Shown piece after piece: positions 11,472 to 22,229 of a stretch of 64,000 bases of DNA (position 1 is its first letter; each line of letters starts with the position of its first letter). The stretch comes from Heliocidaris erythrogramma (Eukaryota; Echinodermata; Echinoidea; Camarodonta; Echinometridae): assembly GCA_025617745.1 (NCBI GenBank), contig CM046858.1:30146534-30210533 (forward strand), given 5' to 3'. The notes below the pieces were generated by a model, which was not told the origin of the DNA, searched no databases, and worked only from the letters and a program-made list of their open reading frames with translations. The position numbers were made by a program, and so were the translations under genes.

Positions 11472-12464
11472 TGTCTCGCCCACCGGAGGTGAAGGCGAGA
11501 CTAAGGGATCCAAATGTCGTCCGTCCGTCGTCCGTCCGTCACAAACGTTATGACAGATAACTTTGCAACCATCACTCACTTTTCAACCAAACTTGGGTTG
11601 TAGATGCACTGAGGGGACCTGCATGTTATGGTGCCGTTGGAGGTCACATGATAGGGTCAAAGGTCATTTCAGGTCATACGTTAAAGTTTACCTGCAAGAC
11701 TCTCTTATGACAGATAACTTTGCAACCGTCAATCACTTTTCAACCAAACTTGGGTTGTAGATGCACTAAGGGGACCTGCATGTTATGGTGCCGTTGGAGG
11801 TCACATGATAGGGTCAAAGGTCATTTCAGGTCATACGTTAAAGTTTACCTGCAAGACTCTCTTATGACAGATAACTTTGCAACTGTCACTCACTTTTCAA
11901 CCAAACTTGGGTTGTAGATGCACTGAGGGGACCTGCATGTTATGGTGCCGTTGGAGGTCACATGATAGGGTCAAAGGTCATTTCAGGTCATACGTTAAAG
12001 TTTACCTGCAAGACTCTCTTATGACAGATAACTTTGCAACCGTCACTCACTTTTCAACCAAACTTGGGTTGTAGATGCACTAAGGGGACCTGCATGTTAT
12101 GGTGCCGTTGGAGGTCACATGATAAGGTCAAAGGTCATACGTTAAAGTTTACCTGCAAAAGACTCTTATGACAGATAACTTTGCAACCATAACTCACTTT
12201 TCAACCAAACTTGGGTTTTAGAAGCACTTGGGGGACCTGCATGTTATGCTGCCATCAGAGGTCACATGGTAAGGTCAAAGGTCATTTCAGGTCAAACATT
12301 ATAGTTTACCCGCAAGACTCTCTTATGACATAACTTTGTAAACGTCACTTTCCAAACAGTAATGTAGATATATGCAAGCATAACTTATGCAGATTTAACT
12401 TGGGGGACCTGTTGCATGGCAGCAGAGATCACGATATTTCTAGTTATCGCATGTGGGCGAGACA
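11472..12464. mobile_element. Hairpin-headed tandem-repeat element TR-1 (Helentron-associated type)
   Basis: The ends are TGTCTCGCCCAC (11472-11483) and its perfect inverse GTGGGCGAGACA (12453-12464). The left end folds on itself: GTCTCGCC and CACC pair with GGTG and GGCGAGAC around a GGA loop (11473-11501). A GTCCGTCC-rich stretch follows (11518-11540). Then come about six direct units of 157 bp (starting near 11550, 11707, 11864, 12021 and 12170, the last partial), each with GGGTCAAAGGTCA and the phrase AACCAAACTTGGGTTGTAG. Head hairpin, microsatellite and a core of 150-160 bp repeats are typical of pearl/DINE-1-like, Helentron-associated non-autonomous elements. Open reading frames inside are repeat artefacts. 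Confidence 0.7.
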
Positions 12465-12906
12465 CATTATCGCTAATGCCTTGTTTATAAACTGGACAGG
12501 TTCAAAAGTGTGCGTTTGACTGTCACATGTGAACTCTTTGTACGTAGAATATAGACAATTGCAGATTATGTTGTTACCGTGACATTTATGTTTGAAATAG
12601 TTGTGAACAGGCGCGCCAGAAGGTTTTTTTTGGGGGGGAGGGGGAGCAAATACTTTGAGGGGCCCCACCTCACACGCTTGCTACATGTACCTGCTTACAG
12701 GCCTACAATATTTGAAGCACTGTGATCATCCATTGTTTTTCAGTATCCCTCCTTACACCAGAAATGGGGTTATTTTGTTTCTACATTTTGTGTACAAAAC
12801 TTTGAAAACATTTTGCTATACCGGCACCTCGCTGCCTGAATATGAGGATATTAAGGCAACTCACTACCAAAATATGAGGATATTTGGGCACCTTGCAAAA
12901 TTATTA

Positions 12907-13995
12907 TACCCCCGCCAAACGAAGTTTGAAGGGGGTATACTGGAATTAGTCGATGGTTGGGCGGTCGGTCGGTCCGTTGCAAATCTTGCGGATCAAACTA
13001 CTTCCTCAGTTTTTGACCGAAAGTCATGAAATTTGGTACACACATTGGTCTTGGTGGGAAGATGTGCAAGACATATTTTTCGGATGAGTCGGAATCTGCG
13101 TTGCCATGGTAACGGCATATTTTTGGCAGAAAATCAAGGAAAACAGCTTGCGGATCGAACTACTTCCTCAGTTTTTGACCGAAAGTCATGAAATGTGGTA
13201 CACACATTGGTCTTGATGGGAAGATGTGCAAGACATATTTTTCGGATGAGCCATGGTAACAGCATATTTATGGCAGAAAATCAAGGAAACACATTGCGGA
13301 TCGAACTACTTCCTCAGTTTTTGACCGAAAGTCATGAAATTTGGTACACACATTGGTCTTGGTGGGAAGATGTGCAAGACATATTTTTCGGACGAGTCGG
13401 AATCTGCGTTGCCATGGTAACGGCATATTTATGGCAGAAAATCAAGGAAAACAGCTTGCGGATCGAACTACTTCCTCAGTTTTTGACCGAAAGTCATGAA
13501 ATTTGGTACACACATTGGTCTTGGTGGGAAGATGTGCAAGACATATTTTTCGGATGAGTCGGAATCTGCGTTGCCATGGTAACAGCATATTTATGGCAGA
13601 AAATCAAGGAAAACAGCTTGCGGATCGAACTACTTCCTCAGTTTTTGACCGAAAGTCATGAAATGTGGTACACACATTGGTCTTGATGGGAAGATGTGCA
13701 AGACATATTTTTCGGATGAGCCATGGTAACGGCATATTTATGGCAGAAAATCAAGGGAACACATTGCGGATCGAACTACTTCCTCAGTTTTTGACCGAAA
13801 GTCATGAAATTTGGTACACACATTGGTCTTACTGGGAAGATGTGTACAACATATTTTTTTGATGTGTCGGAAGCTGTGTTGCCATGGAAACGGCATATCT
13901 ATGGCAGTAAATCAGGGAAAAATCTTGCGGATCGAACTACTTCCTCAGTTTTTGACCAAAAGTCAAGAAAGGCTGTTCTCACGGGGCGGGGGTAT
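12907..13995. mobile_element. Hairpin-headed tandem-repeat element TR-2
   Basis: The head hairpin at 12907-12937 pairs TACCCCC and CAAAC with GTTTG and GGGGGTA around a GAA loop. The right end carries the inverse, GGCGGGGGTA. TTA lies on both outer sides (12904-12906, 13995-13997), which may be a duplication or chance. The core holds seven units of 146-166 bp, each with GCGGATCGAACTACTTCC and TTTTTGACCGAAAGTCATG. A GGTCGGTCGGTCC stretch precedes them. Units of 146 and about 162 bp alternate, giving a 470 bp higher-order period. Confidence 0.7.
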
Positions 13996-16609
13996 TAATC
14001 ATCATCTTCAGTGATATTTCTAGTTTTATTATAAAAATCCATGCTAAAACTCCTTATGAGAATATTGGAACCCTGCCACCAAGAGAATGTTTTAAAGCAT
14101 ATTAGAGAATCATTAAACATTTATTTCTTTTCTTAAGACAGAACAGTTTTAATAGAACAGAATTTCAGCAGTATATATGTGACCCGCCGCCTCAAAACCT
14201 ACAATAAGTCGCACGGGCCACAACGTAGCAAACAGCCCAAAATAGTAAATTTGCTTGGATCAGTCGATTTTCTGTTTTTGCTAGAAATGGGTAGTTTCAT
14301 TATCATTCTATCATGTCTCAAGTTTGTGAGTCGTAATTCGACTTAGAAATATGTTTTGGGGGCATTTTAAAATGACTCCTTTTTTTCACCTGTCCAGCTA
14401 ATGAATGTTTGGAGAGCTTTTGTAATACTTTCATTCAATGCCAAATTACTACTTTACCTCTAAATGTATTAAATTGATTTTTGGAGTGAGTAATGAATAG
14501 GTCCTCCTTGAGCAGGGTGCCAAACTTCAGCCTAATCTAATAATCCCTTCATACTGGTTGCTAAGGCCATTTGAATACCCAGTTTTACTTGGGCGCACAC
14601 AGAGAGCGAAGGTTTAACACTCTTTTGTTCCGAACTTAAATGGCCATTTTCTCTGAATAGGAGTTATTGATTGCTGGTTACATACTGATGGCTCTGGTTT
14701 TTTTAACATATACCAAATATGTCCCCAAAGAGGGTTAAAATGAAATTATGTTTACACACTTCAAACATGTATTTTGAGTATCAAGACTATTTATATTTTT
14801 GAGAAATGCAAATTTTGGAGCTTAATCTATCTCCATATTTAGTGGACAGACATGAACATTATGAGTTTTACAATTTTACTCCGCAATATAGCATATCTTA
14901 TAACTGTGATATTAAACTGATTTGTTACAAATTATATTAATGATAAATATTCATTTGGAATGTGCTTCAGAGATTATTCATGGAAAATTTTGAGTTTCTA
15001 TCTTGAAAAATATAGATTTTACATCACTTGAAACTTAAAAAATAGCCCTAAATTTGGGGTTTGACAACTAAAAGTTTTTATTTCATATAGTAGAATGCAC
15101 TTTCCTTGGGTCAAACTTATTTTATGTAAACAAGTGATGGCCCGTTTCACAGTTAGGCGCCACTTTTTGTCAACCTAGGTATCAAAATTTCAAGTTTTAG
15201 TTGAAATGTAGAGAAGTATGATTTCTCAATCCTGGGAATGTGAATTTAACAGCAAATGTGGTGCCAGAGCTTAATTAATGCCATAACACCTGGCTCTGTA
15301 ATGGCCACTTTGAAGTTTAAGGAAATTTGAATAAAAAACAACATTTAAATATCACAGACATAACTATAGGTCCATATGTACGAATAATATTATCACATGT
15401 TCACATGATGAAGTGGTATTCAAGCAAACTTTGTTCCAAAAATTGTGCCTTTCTGTACATTTGGTGTTAAAATATAGCAATGTGAAGAAAAAATATGCAT
15501 TATAACAGGGTTTTGACTCTGAAAAGTTTCTCTCATTTTACACTTCCTCATTGAGGATATGTATTACTCCATGGAGATGATGATTGTGGTGGGGGACATC
15601 TACATCCTTAATAGTAACATTGCTAATGTTCGTCTTTTAACTTTAAAATTTTAGCCACAGGGTGGTGCGGATGTGACAAAACCAGATGTGAACGGACATT
15701 TCAAACATTCACCAATAATACACAGATATGAGCCCATCATTAGTTATTAAACAGTCTGCAAATTCAATTTTCAATCACAATGGGAATTTATTACTTAAAA
15801 TGATTGTATTTTTCACAGTATGTGGTAACTGGCATGGCGGATGTGACATTATGCATGTGAACGGAACATTATCTTCCTTGTTTTCTTCAAAGTTTTACGC
15901 TGCAATCACAATAATAATGTCTAGCAATACTCCCAAGAATACCAATATTTGCAGAAGACAAGTCACTGCTCACAAGGTTATGCATTCTGTAAAGTTATGA
16001 AGTTACTTGTGGTGGATGTGACAAAATCAGATGTGAACAGACACTTTCCACCTTTATCAATTAATACTTAATGATAATGCAAATAACTGAGACAGTGATA
16101 TTAATCAAGCATAGCAGAGTTTAATATATACTGAGAATTCACAGCAATAATCTGTTGGTACGCAGAGTAACTTTTTGTCGGAGTAAATGAATTCAAATAT
16201 GGTGGATGTGACATTATAATAGTGAACAGACTTACCGGTTATAGGTTGATTTAATTTACTGAGAAGTAGATTTAAACCAGTACTTATCTTTAGCAAAATC
16301 ACTAAGAATACTCATATTTCTAGAATACAAGTCACTGCTCACAAGATTTTCTATTTTAAAAAGTAGACTGCCTGAAACTCCTTGTGGCGGATGTGACAAA
16401 ATCAAATGTGAACGGACATTTTACACTTTAATCAATTACTACTTGATACAAACCTTTAGACAAGAATATTGATCAAGCAGCGGTGTTACATATGTACTGG
16501 GAATTCACAACAAATGGCATTTCTGTTGGTAGCAGTGTTAATTTCTCATAGTAAACAACATCAAACATTCAGAAAAAGGTTTGCGGTACAACCATGTGAG
16601 TTGGAATAA

Positions 16610-16650
16610 CTCCACGTTCCGGTCAGAATGCTCTGGCCGTCGTCAGGAGA
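16610..16650 (-). ncRNA. Possible degenerate hammerhead-ribozyme-like core
   Basis: Read on the minus strand, CTGACGA (16646-16640) is followed by a stem in which CGG pairs with CCG and CAGA with TCTG around a short loop, then GGAACG. This has the order of a hammerhead core (CUGANGA, stem II, GAAA). Penelope-like elements are known to carry small hammerhead motifs in their terminal repeats. One conserved base of the GAAA box differs, so activity is doubtful. Confidence 0.3.
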
Positions 16651-16689
16651 ATGAGAAGAGCGAATAAATCAGCAGAATTTATATATGAA

Positions 16690-17320
16690 GCAGCAATTCA
16701 ATAAATAAAATGGATGCAAACACATAACATAGAAAGAAATAGTAACAGTAACATCAAAGTACCTACATTGAAAGGATAAATAACATCAAGGTACCTGCAT
16801 TGAAAGGATAAGTGACATCAAACGAATCCTGTGTTGAAAAGAAAACATTGAAAGCAAGTGAACAATAGGACTAAGAAATCAATTAACCGTCTGGATAAGC
16901 TGGAAACAAAAGGGGGATTGGGACCGTAGGTAATCTGTGGAGAGAAACATGACATCCTGTTGGGGAAAGAAATTAAGGTTAAAACATACATATGGAAAAG
17001 GTGAAATATTGACAACAGAATGAGTATACTAATAATAATTGTTATGAAAGAAATTAAGAGAAATGATAATGAACAAATTGAGGAGAGAAACATGAAATCC
17101 TGTCGGAGAAAATCTGAGGAGAGAAACAAGTCATCCTGTTGAGGAAAGACATTAATTTAAAACATACCTGTGGAAAAAAAGGGTGAAATAATGACATCAG
17201 AATGAGTATTCTAATGATGAATATAATGAATGAAACAACAAAAACAAAGGTAATGAACACGTTGAGGAGAGAAACATGAAATCCTGTTGAGGGAAGCAAT
17301 AGTGGTTAAAATACATAAAC
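16690..17320. repeat. Direct repeats in the Penelope-like element's 3' region
   Basis: GGAGAGAAACATGAAATCCTG and close variants recur near 16935, 17085, 17115 and 17263, with shared following text (GGAAAGAAATTAA, AAAACATAC, CAGAATGAGTAT). About three imperfect units lie downstream of the coding part on the minus strand. Confidence 0.6.
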
Positions 17321-17337
17321 AATTATAGCACTAGTTA

Positions 17338-18011
17338 TTATTGGAAGAGTGAAAACCATATGTCGCTGATCTGTAAACCCTTATCCTGTGTAACTGTGTC
17401 ATGTTTGTGAATCTCGATGGCTTCACGGACCCTCCTGGTATACCAGTTGGAAGCGGGGGCTACAAGTTTGGTGTCTTCCCAGTTAATCTGGTGATCACGA
17501 GTGACAGAATGATTGATAATGGCAGATCGGTCGTAGTGACCAAGTCTCCCATGGGCACGGTGTTCCTTGATGCGAGATTTGATGTCCCTCCCAGTCTCTC
17601 CGATGTAGACCTGACCACAGGAACATGGTATGCGGTACACTCCTGGTTTGCTGTCGGGAGAAGCTGTGTCTTTGTGTGTGTAGAGAGACTTGTGAAGTTT
17701 GTGTTTAGAACTGAAGAAAACCCGTATGTTGGCCTTCTGCAGGACTCGTTGAATGCGGATAGAGACATGACCTGTGAAGGGAATAGTGCAGGACGAGATG
17801 TGTCTGGTTGGTGGGGGAGCATGGGGTTTGTTGACAGATGTGCGTATTTCCTGAGGAGGGAAACCATTGTTGACTAAGGCTGCTTTGATGTGTTTTAACT
17901 CGTCGTCAAGGCTGGTAGAGTCGCAAACGTTGTGAGCTCTCCTGATCAGGGAACTGGTTGTACCGCAAACCTTTTTCTGAATTACAACTTCACCATGCAA
18001 ACCTTCAAATC
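17338..18011 (-). pseudogene. GIY-YIG endonuclease part of Penelope-like element
   Basis: The minus-strand translation contains VYRIPCSCGQVYIGETGRDI followed by KSRIKEH, the GIY-YIG nuclease signature with its nearby cysteines, then RSAIINHSVTRDHQINWEDT. This matches the C-terminal endonuclease of Penelope/Neptune-type elements, which nicks the target to prime reverse transcription. Text before it (TSVNKPHAPPPTRH, QRVLQKANIRVFFSSKHKL) matches the linker after the reverse transcriptase. The fragment begins at the insertion edge, so only this domain is present. It belongs to a truncated element. Confidence 0.85.
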
Positions 18012-18050
18012 CAACATCAAACATGGTGGATGTGACATTACAATACAGTG

Positions 18051-20837
18051 CATCCCCCCAAAAAAGTTAACAGATGGAAATAGTTTCCCAAAATAATTAT
18101 TTTTGAATATTTTCAATAAATTTTAATTCTTGTAGATAGATTAGGGTCCCTCCTATACAATAACACCAAAAAATCTGACTAGTTATTACACTTGAATGAT
18201 TTAAAACCACTTTTGTGAAAGGGGACAAAATTCAGACTTGACTTGGTGTTTGTTCAGACTGGTATAAAAAAAGTTGAAAACTGTTTGAAATTGACAGTCG
18301 GAAAATAGTCTCCCCAATGAAATATTTCAAAATATTTTCAGTAAAATTTCATACATGTGGTTTGCTTAGAATTTCTTCTACCAAATCACACTAAAATGTC
18401 TCACAATTTTTTATGCATAAGTAAGCCAAGGTCACTTCTGTGAATTGGTGCAAATTCCAATCTTGACAAAATGTCTATTGTTGATCTAATGTAGCTGGTA
18501 TGAGCCAAGTTGAGAGTCATGAAATACATTGTAACATCAAGATTTTATATTTTGTCATTGAAAGACTATTTGTGAAAGAACAGACTTTGTTCAATGCATT
18601 TCCTGATATATCCCATCAATACTTTATGGTTAAGTGAGCGAGTCAGATGAAATTAAAAAACTCACCAAAAGTAACATTTTGAAACACTCAGCAAAATAGT
18701 AAATTGCTCACTCAAGCATAACATGTTGATGGATGTGTAATGATATACAGAGAACATAGCCTGTTATTTCATAAATTGTCTTTTATTGATCCGAATATGG
18801 AAATTTTAAGCCTTTAAATGTACATAGTCTCAGCTCAGCTGATACCAGCCAGAGCCAATATCAATACTTGTCAAGACTGGATTTTGCACCCTTTCACAAA
18901 ATTGGCTTTTGCTCTCTCAGACGTAAAGTATTGTGGGATATTTTGGTGTGAGAAGAGACCGTAGGCTATCCACAGGTATGAAAATTTTCTATTTTGAAAC
19001 ATTTATTGTGGGAGAGTTTTCAAACGTAACTTTTTTCTTGGACACACTGTAGTGAACAGACTCGCTAGTTCAGTGTTTCTTTTACTCATACATGTAATTA
19101 ATTATAAACCAGTAGTAATATGTTCAGCAAAATCCTTCAGAATGTACTCATAATTCCCAGATCACAGGTCACTGCCCATAAGTTCTGAATTCTTCAAATT
19201 TTAGTATGAATTACTGAAATCCTTCTGGCAGGTGTTTAAAAATGACATGTGAATACATATATATGTCAACTTTCAACAATCGCAAAGTTAAACAATTCAA
19301 ACATTTAATATTTTATCAAGAAGCAAATTAATTTATAGCAATAACACATATTCATGTACTATACAATTTGTGGATGAAATGTGAATAAAAGAACACTAAT
19401 CTGTTTTTCCAGATGCTTTACACAAACTGGTATGTGGTAAAAGCACCATAAAGTATAACAGTACTTGTACATGTATGTACGTACATGTACATGTAGCAAA
19501 AGCTAGAAATACCTGAATGCTTTAATAAGTGTATTGCCCAATACGATTCTAATAGATATTTCCAATGTTAATCATACAAATGCTGCTTAGCTAGAAATTG
19601 CACTTACATGTACAACCATGCAGCTATACATTCTGAATGTACTGCACTGGTACAGTATACATGTACATGTAGGTACAAAAAGCTCTTACATGAAACCTTT
19701 CACTCATCCATCAACTTTCCTGGATTCTACTATAAAGTTAGTCAGAGGTAAAGGCAGAATGTTTCATTTATTTGCTCCATAATTTTCTAAGTCACACAGT
19801 GATAATGTTCTTTGCAGTTTGTTTATTAATAAATGTATTCCTGTTATATCTGGTTTGCTTATTTTCTTTCATCGATAGTGATTAAAAGTACTTATGAATA
19901 CATATTTATTTCAAAAAGACAATTCTGCTTTCCAGCGTGACGTCACTTTCTTAACTACGACCCTAGTAACGCCTCAGTGGGTGGAAACAAGGCTCGTTTG
20001 AGCGTCTCAATTAGTTGACTTCGTCTTCGGTCCCACACATAGAATTTGCATGCAATATTAAATCTATTGCATTTTATTTGTATGCACATAGAAGGACTCT
20101 TGCACAACGAACATCATCAGAAATTCACTCCTGGCAGGATAACCTCATACTGGTCGGAGTGGTTGATGACGTATTTAGGGAATTAAAAAATATATAAAAA
20201 AAAGCTTTCACAAAATTTAGTAAGTGGGACTGTAGAAAGTTTGATACCGTGATGATATGGAGTAGTGAACAGCTGCATGAGCGAGTTATTGTTTTTGGTT
20301 CCCATAGCACATTTTCTGTCTTTGAAATCTATATTGCTCTATTGGAAAATATATGTACATATTATAAGACTGAAGCTAAATATCAGCAGGATATGTATCT
20401 ATTCTGAAATGATCCAAACAAATGAGCCGAACGTATTACGTCGGTTCCCAGCGTTTGTTGTCTGGATTTTTCTTGCAGATTTCGATCGCGTTTACCCATT
20501 TTCCCCATCTTCGCGCTATTTAACGCGATAAGGAAAAATACAAAATGAAAGAATATCCCTGCACCATATTGTGGTTGTGACAACCTATGGCACAGCAAAT
20601 TTTCGGCATTTTGATGAAGAAAAGAAAAAAAACATTTTTATAGAGTCAAAGTGTGTGCAAATTCAAATGTGTTGCTACGCATTGCCAAGCTATTGTTTTC
20701 ACCCAGCGGCTGCAATGACGATGAAAGATCCCGGATGCCCGGAAAGGAGAATTCCAAAGTTTTTTTTTAATTAGTTGGCACTTTTCAAAGTCTTGTCGTT
20801 GGGGGACCTAGTGTAGCAAATGGAGAATACACAATGT
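18051..20837. other. Mostly single-copy interior of the 11.6 kb block, no gene identified
   Basis: AT-rich sequence with one half-motif at 19049 and ACATGTAC-rich stretches at 19465-19500 and 19600-19672. A distinct, less AT-rich segment at about 19920-20780 contains a GTGACGTCAC palindrome (19937-19946, a full CRE-type site) and short open stretches without recognisable homology. It resembles a promoter or first-exon region more than repeat sequence, but no gene could be supported. Confidence 0.35.
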
Positions 20838-22229
20838 GTCTGTTCACATGGAAAAATGTCACATCCACCACACATTTCAACAGCATAGTATTCAAAGCAT
20901 CTTATAAGAGAGAGGTGAAATGGTAGTATGTTAAATATAATAATAAATTTATAGCTTTTTAGATGTCATATATGTATCAAGTTAAGTAAAATACATTGAA
21001 TTTTGGCTTTATCTGATAGCACGAAAATGTATTTTACACCCTTACTGTGTGAAAATATTATTATGTAAAATAAAGGGATAGGTATAGTTAAACAAACTGA
21101 TTACACTCCTATTACATGGTAAAGACCAGAAATGTTTAATTTAGACGCCATTAGGTGTAAAGAAAAACCGAACTGTCCCAATAATTTGGCGAAATGTACG
21201 AAATGTCTGTTCACATCTGGAAGTGTCACATCCGCCACACCACTTTAAGCATTTTCACTTTTTTTTAAATTTATAATTACGCAGTAATCTCTTTTTGTAT
21301 TCTAACTGCCAGCTCAATATAGAATCTGAAATTTCTTGTGATTTAAAGTCGATCACATTTGCAAGTACTGAGATATATATCCTGATGTGATTCTGGAAAA
21401 ATAGACTGGTGGATGTGACAGGTGTGAACGGACACCATGTATTGTGACATAAAAGAAAAACTTGAGTTTGAAATGCCTAATTGTCTTCATTGGATATGTA
21501 GCTCACCTTTTCTCCTAAATCTATGTAAAAAAATCCGAAGTCACCTAAACCATAAAAAAGTAATAGCATTCCAAAATTTTGGTGGATGTGACAAAATTGT
21601 GAACAGACATTTAATTTCGTTTTTCAAATTATCGACATAGTATTAGATTAAAGTGAGGTACAGCCAAACTTTCTACAGTTATTCGACCAAACCAAAAATG
21701 TACTCGGACAACATTTTTATGAAACATCCCTTAAATATCTAATGTGCATGACCCTTATAAGTAGATGCTTAAATGTGAACGGACACTGTCACATCCACCA
21801 AGGGAATTTTGGAGTGAAAAAAATGTATAAAAAATGAATCAAAATGTTTTAACACTAATATGATTTATTACAACCACTCATCAACCAAACATATATTGGT
21901 TCAGTTAGGTGACAGCTGAGTGTGTTTAGGAGTGGCACAGTTTTCAAAAAAGGTATGTTTGCCAGGTTGACATCAGGTAGGTCCAATTTGGGCACATCTC
22001 ACCCTACTGTGCACAAATGCTTGGGAGTTAGATTTTCGTTATGCTATGGGAGGTAGACCCCATAGGGGCCTAACATATGCATATCAAATCATTTCATTAA
22101 TCCGCTCATATTCTGTGTAGGAGACCCAAACCTAAAAAAAATGAAAAGTGGCGCCTAACCGTGAAACGGGCATACAAAAAAAATTGGGAACGGGTGCATT
22201 ATTTGACGATTTCCATTTGTAACACCCCG

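Larger units (their letters stand above)
16569..18011 (-). mobile_element. Penelope-like element, truncated minus-strand copy
   Basis: The 1443 bp insertion is flanked by a perfect 13 bp target duplication CAACATCAAACAT (16556-16568, 18012-18024). Near both ends lies a perfect 25 bp inverted repeat, starting CAGAAAAAGGTTTGCGGTAC at 16570 and reversed at 17955-17979. It carries the C-terminal endonuclease part of a Penelope-like element but no reverse transcriptase body, so it is a 5'-truncated, broken copy. Opposed end fragments are common in this family. It split a unit of motif array A and is younger than that array. Confidence 0.8.
15667..21800. repeat. Bipartite motif array A (GGATGTGACA + TGTGAACGGACA)
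   Basis: About ten paired copies and two single halves of a two-part site: GTGGATGTGACA, a gap of 0-12 bases, then TGTGAACGGACA (or AACAGACA). Plus-strand copies lie at 15667, 15836, 16011, 16201, 16385, 21408 and 21581. Reversed copies lie at 20838 and 21205. A head-to-head form lies at 21773, and single halves at 18025 and 19049. The first five are spaced 170-190 bp apart and form units of about 350-370 bp that share CAAGTCACTGCTCACAAG. The function is unknown. A protein-binding site is inferred from the conserved halves and variable gap. Confidence 0.7.
15140..22171. repeat. Inner 28 bp inverted repeat pair
   Basis: GCCCGTTTCACAGTTAGGCG then CCACTTTT at 15140-15167 is matched in reverse at 22144-22171 with one mismatch. 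This pair encloses all copies of the first motif type and excludes all copies of the second. It could be the ends of a nested element or part of the two arms of the larger block. Confidence 0.65.

Noticed and set aside
11563-12074. Three successive 65-codon plus-strand frames with nearly identical protein text
   Set aside because: They are one frame repeated in each 157 bp unit of TR-1; no sign of a real gene.
11550-13995. Regular repeats that might suggest a CRISPR array
   Set aside because: Units are 146-166 bp with no short repeat/unique spacer pattern, in an animal genome with introns.
13195-14014. Open frames of 60-120 codons in the TR-2 array
   Set aside because: Same phrase repeated by the tandem units; in-frame only by unit length.
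17401-17877. 158-codon plus-strand frame
   Set aside because: Shadow of the Penelope-like endonuclease on the opposite strand.
20015-20197. Plus-strand stretch with DNLILVGVVDD, weakly like the N-terminal VVG segment of PPIL6
   Set aside because: Too short to score, no in-frame ATG before it, no clear splice partner; left as a hint only.
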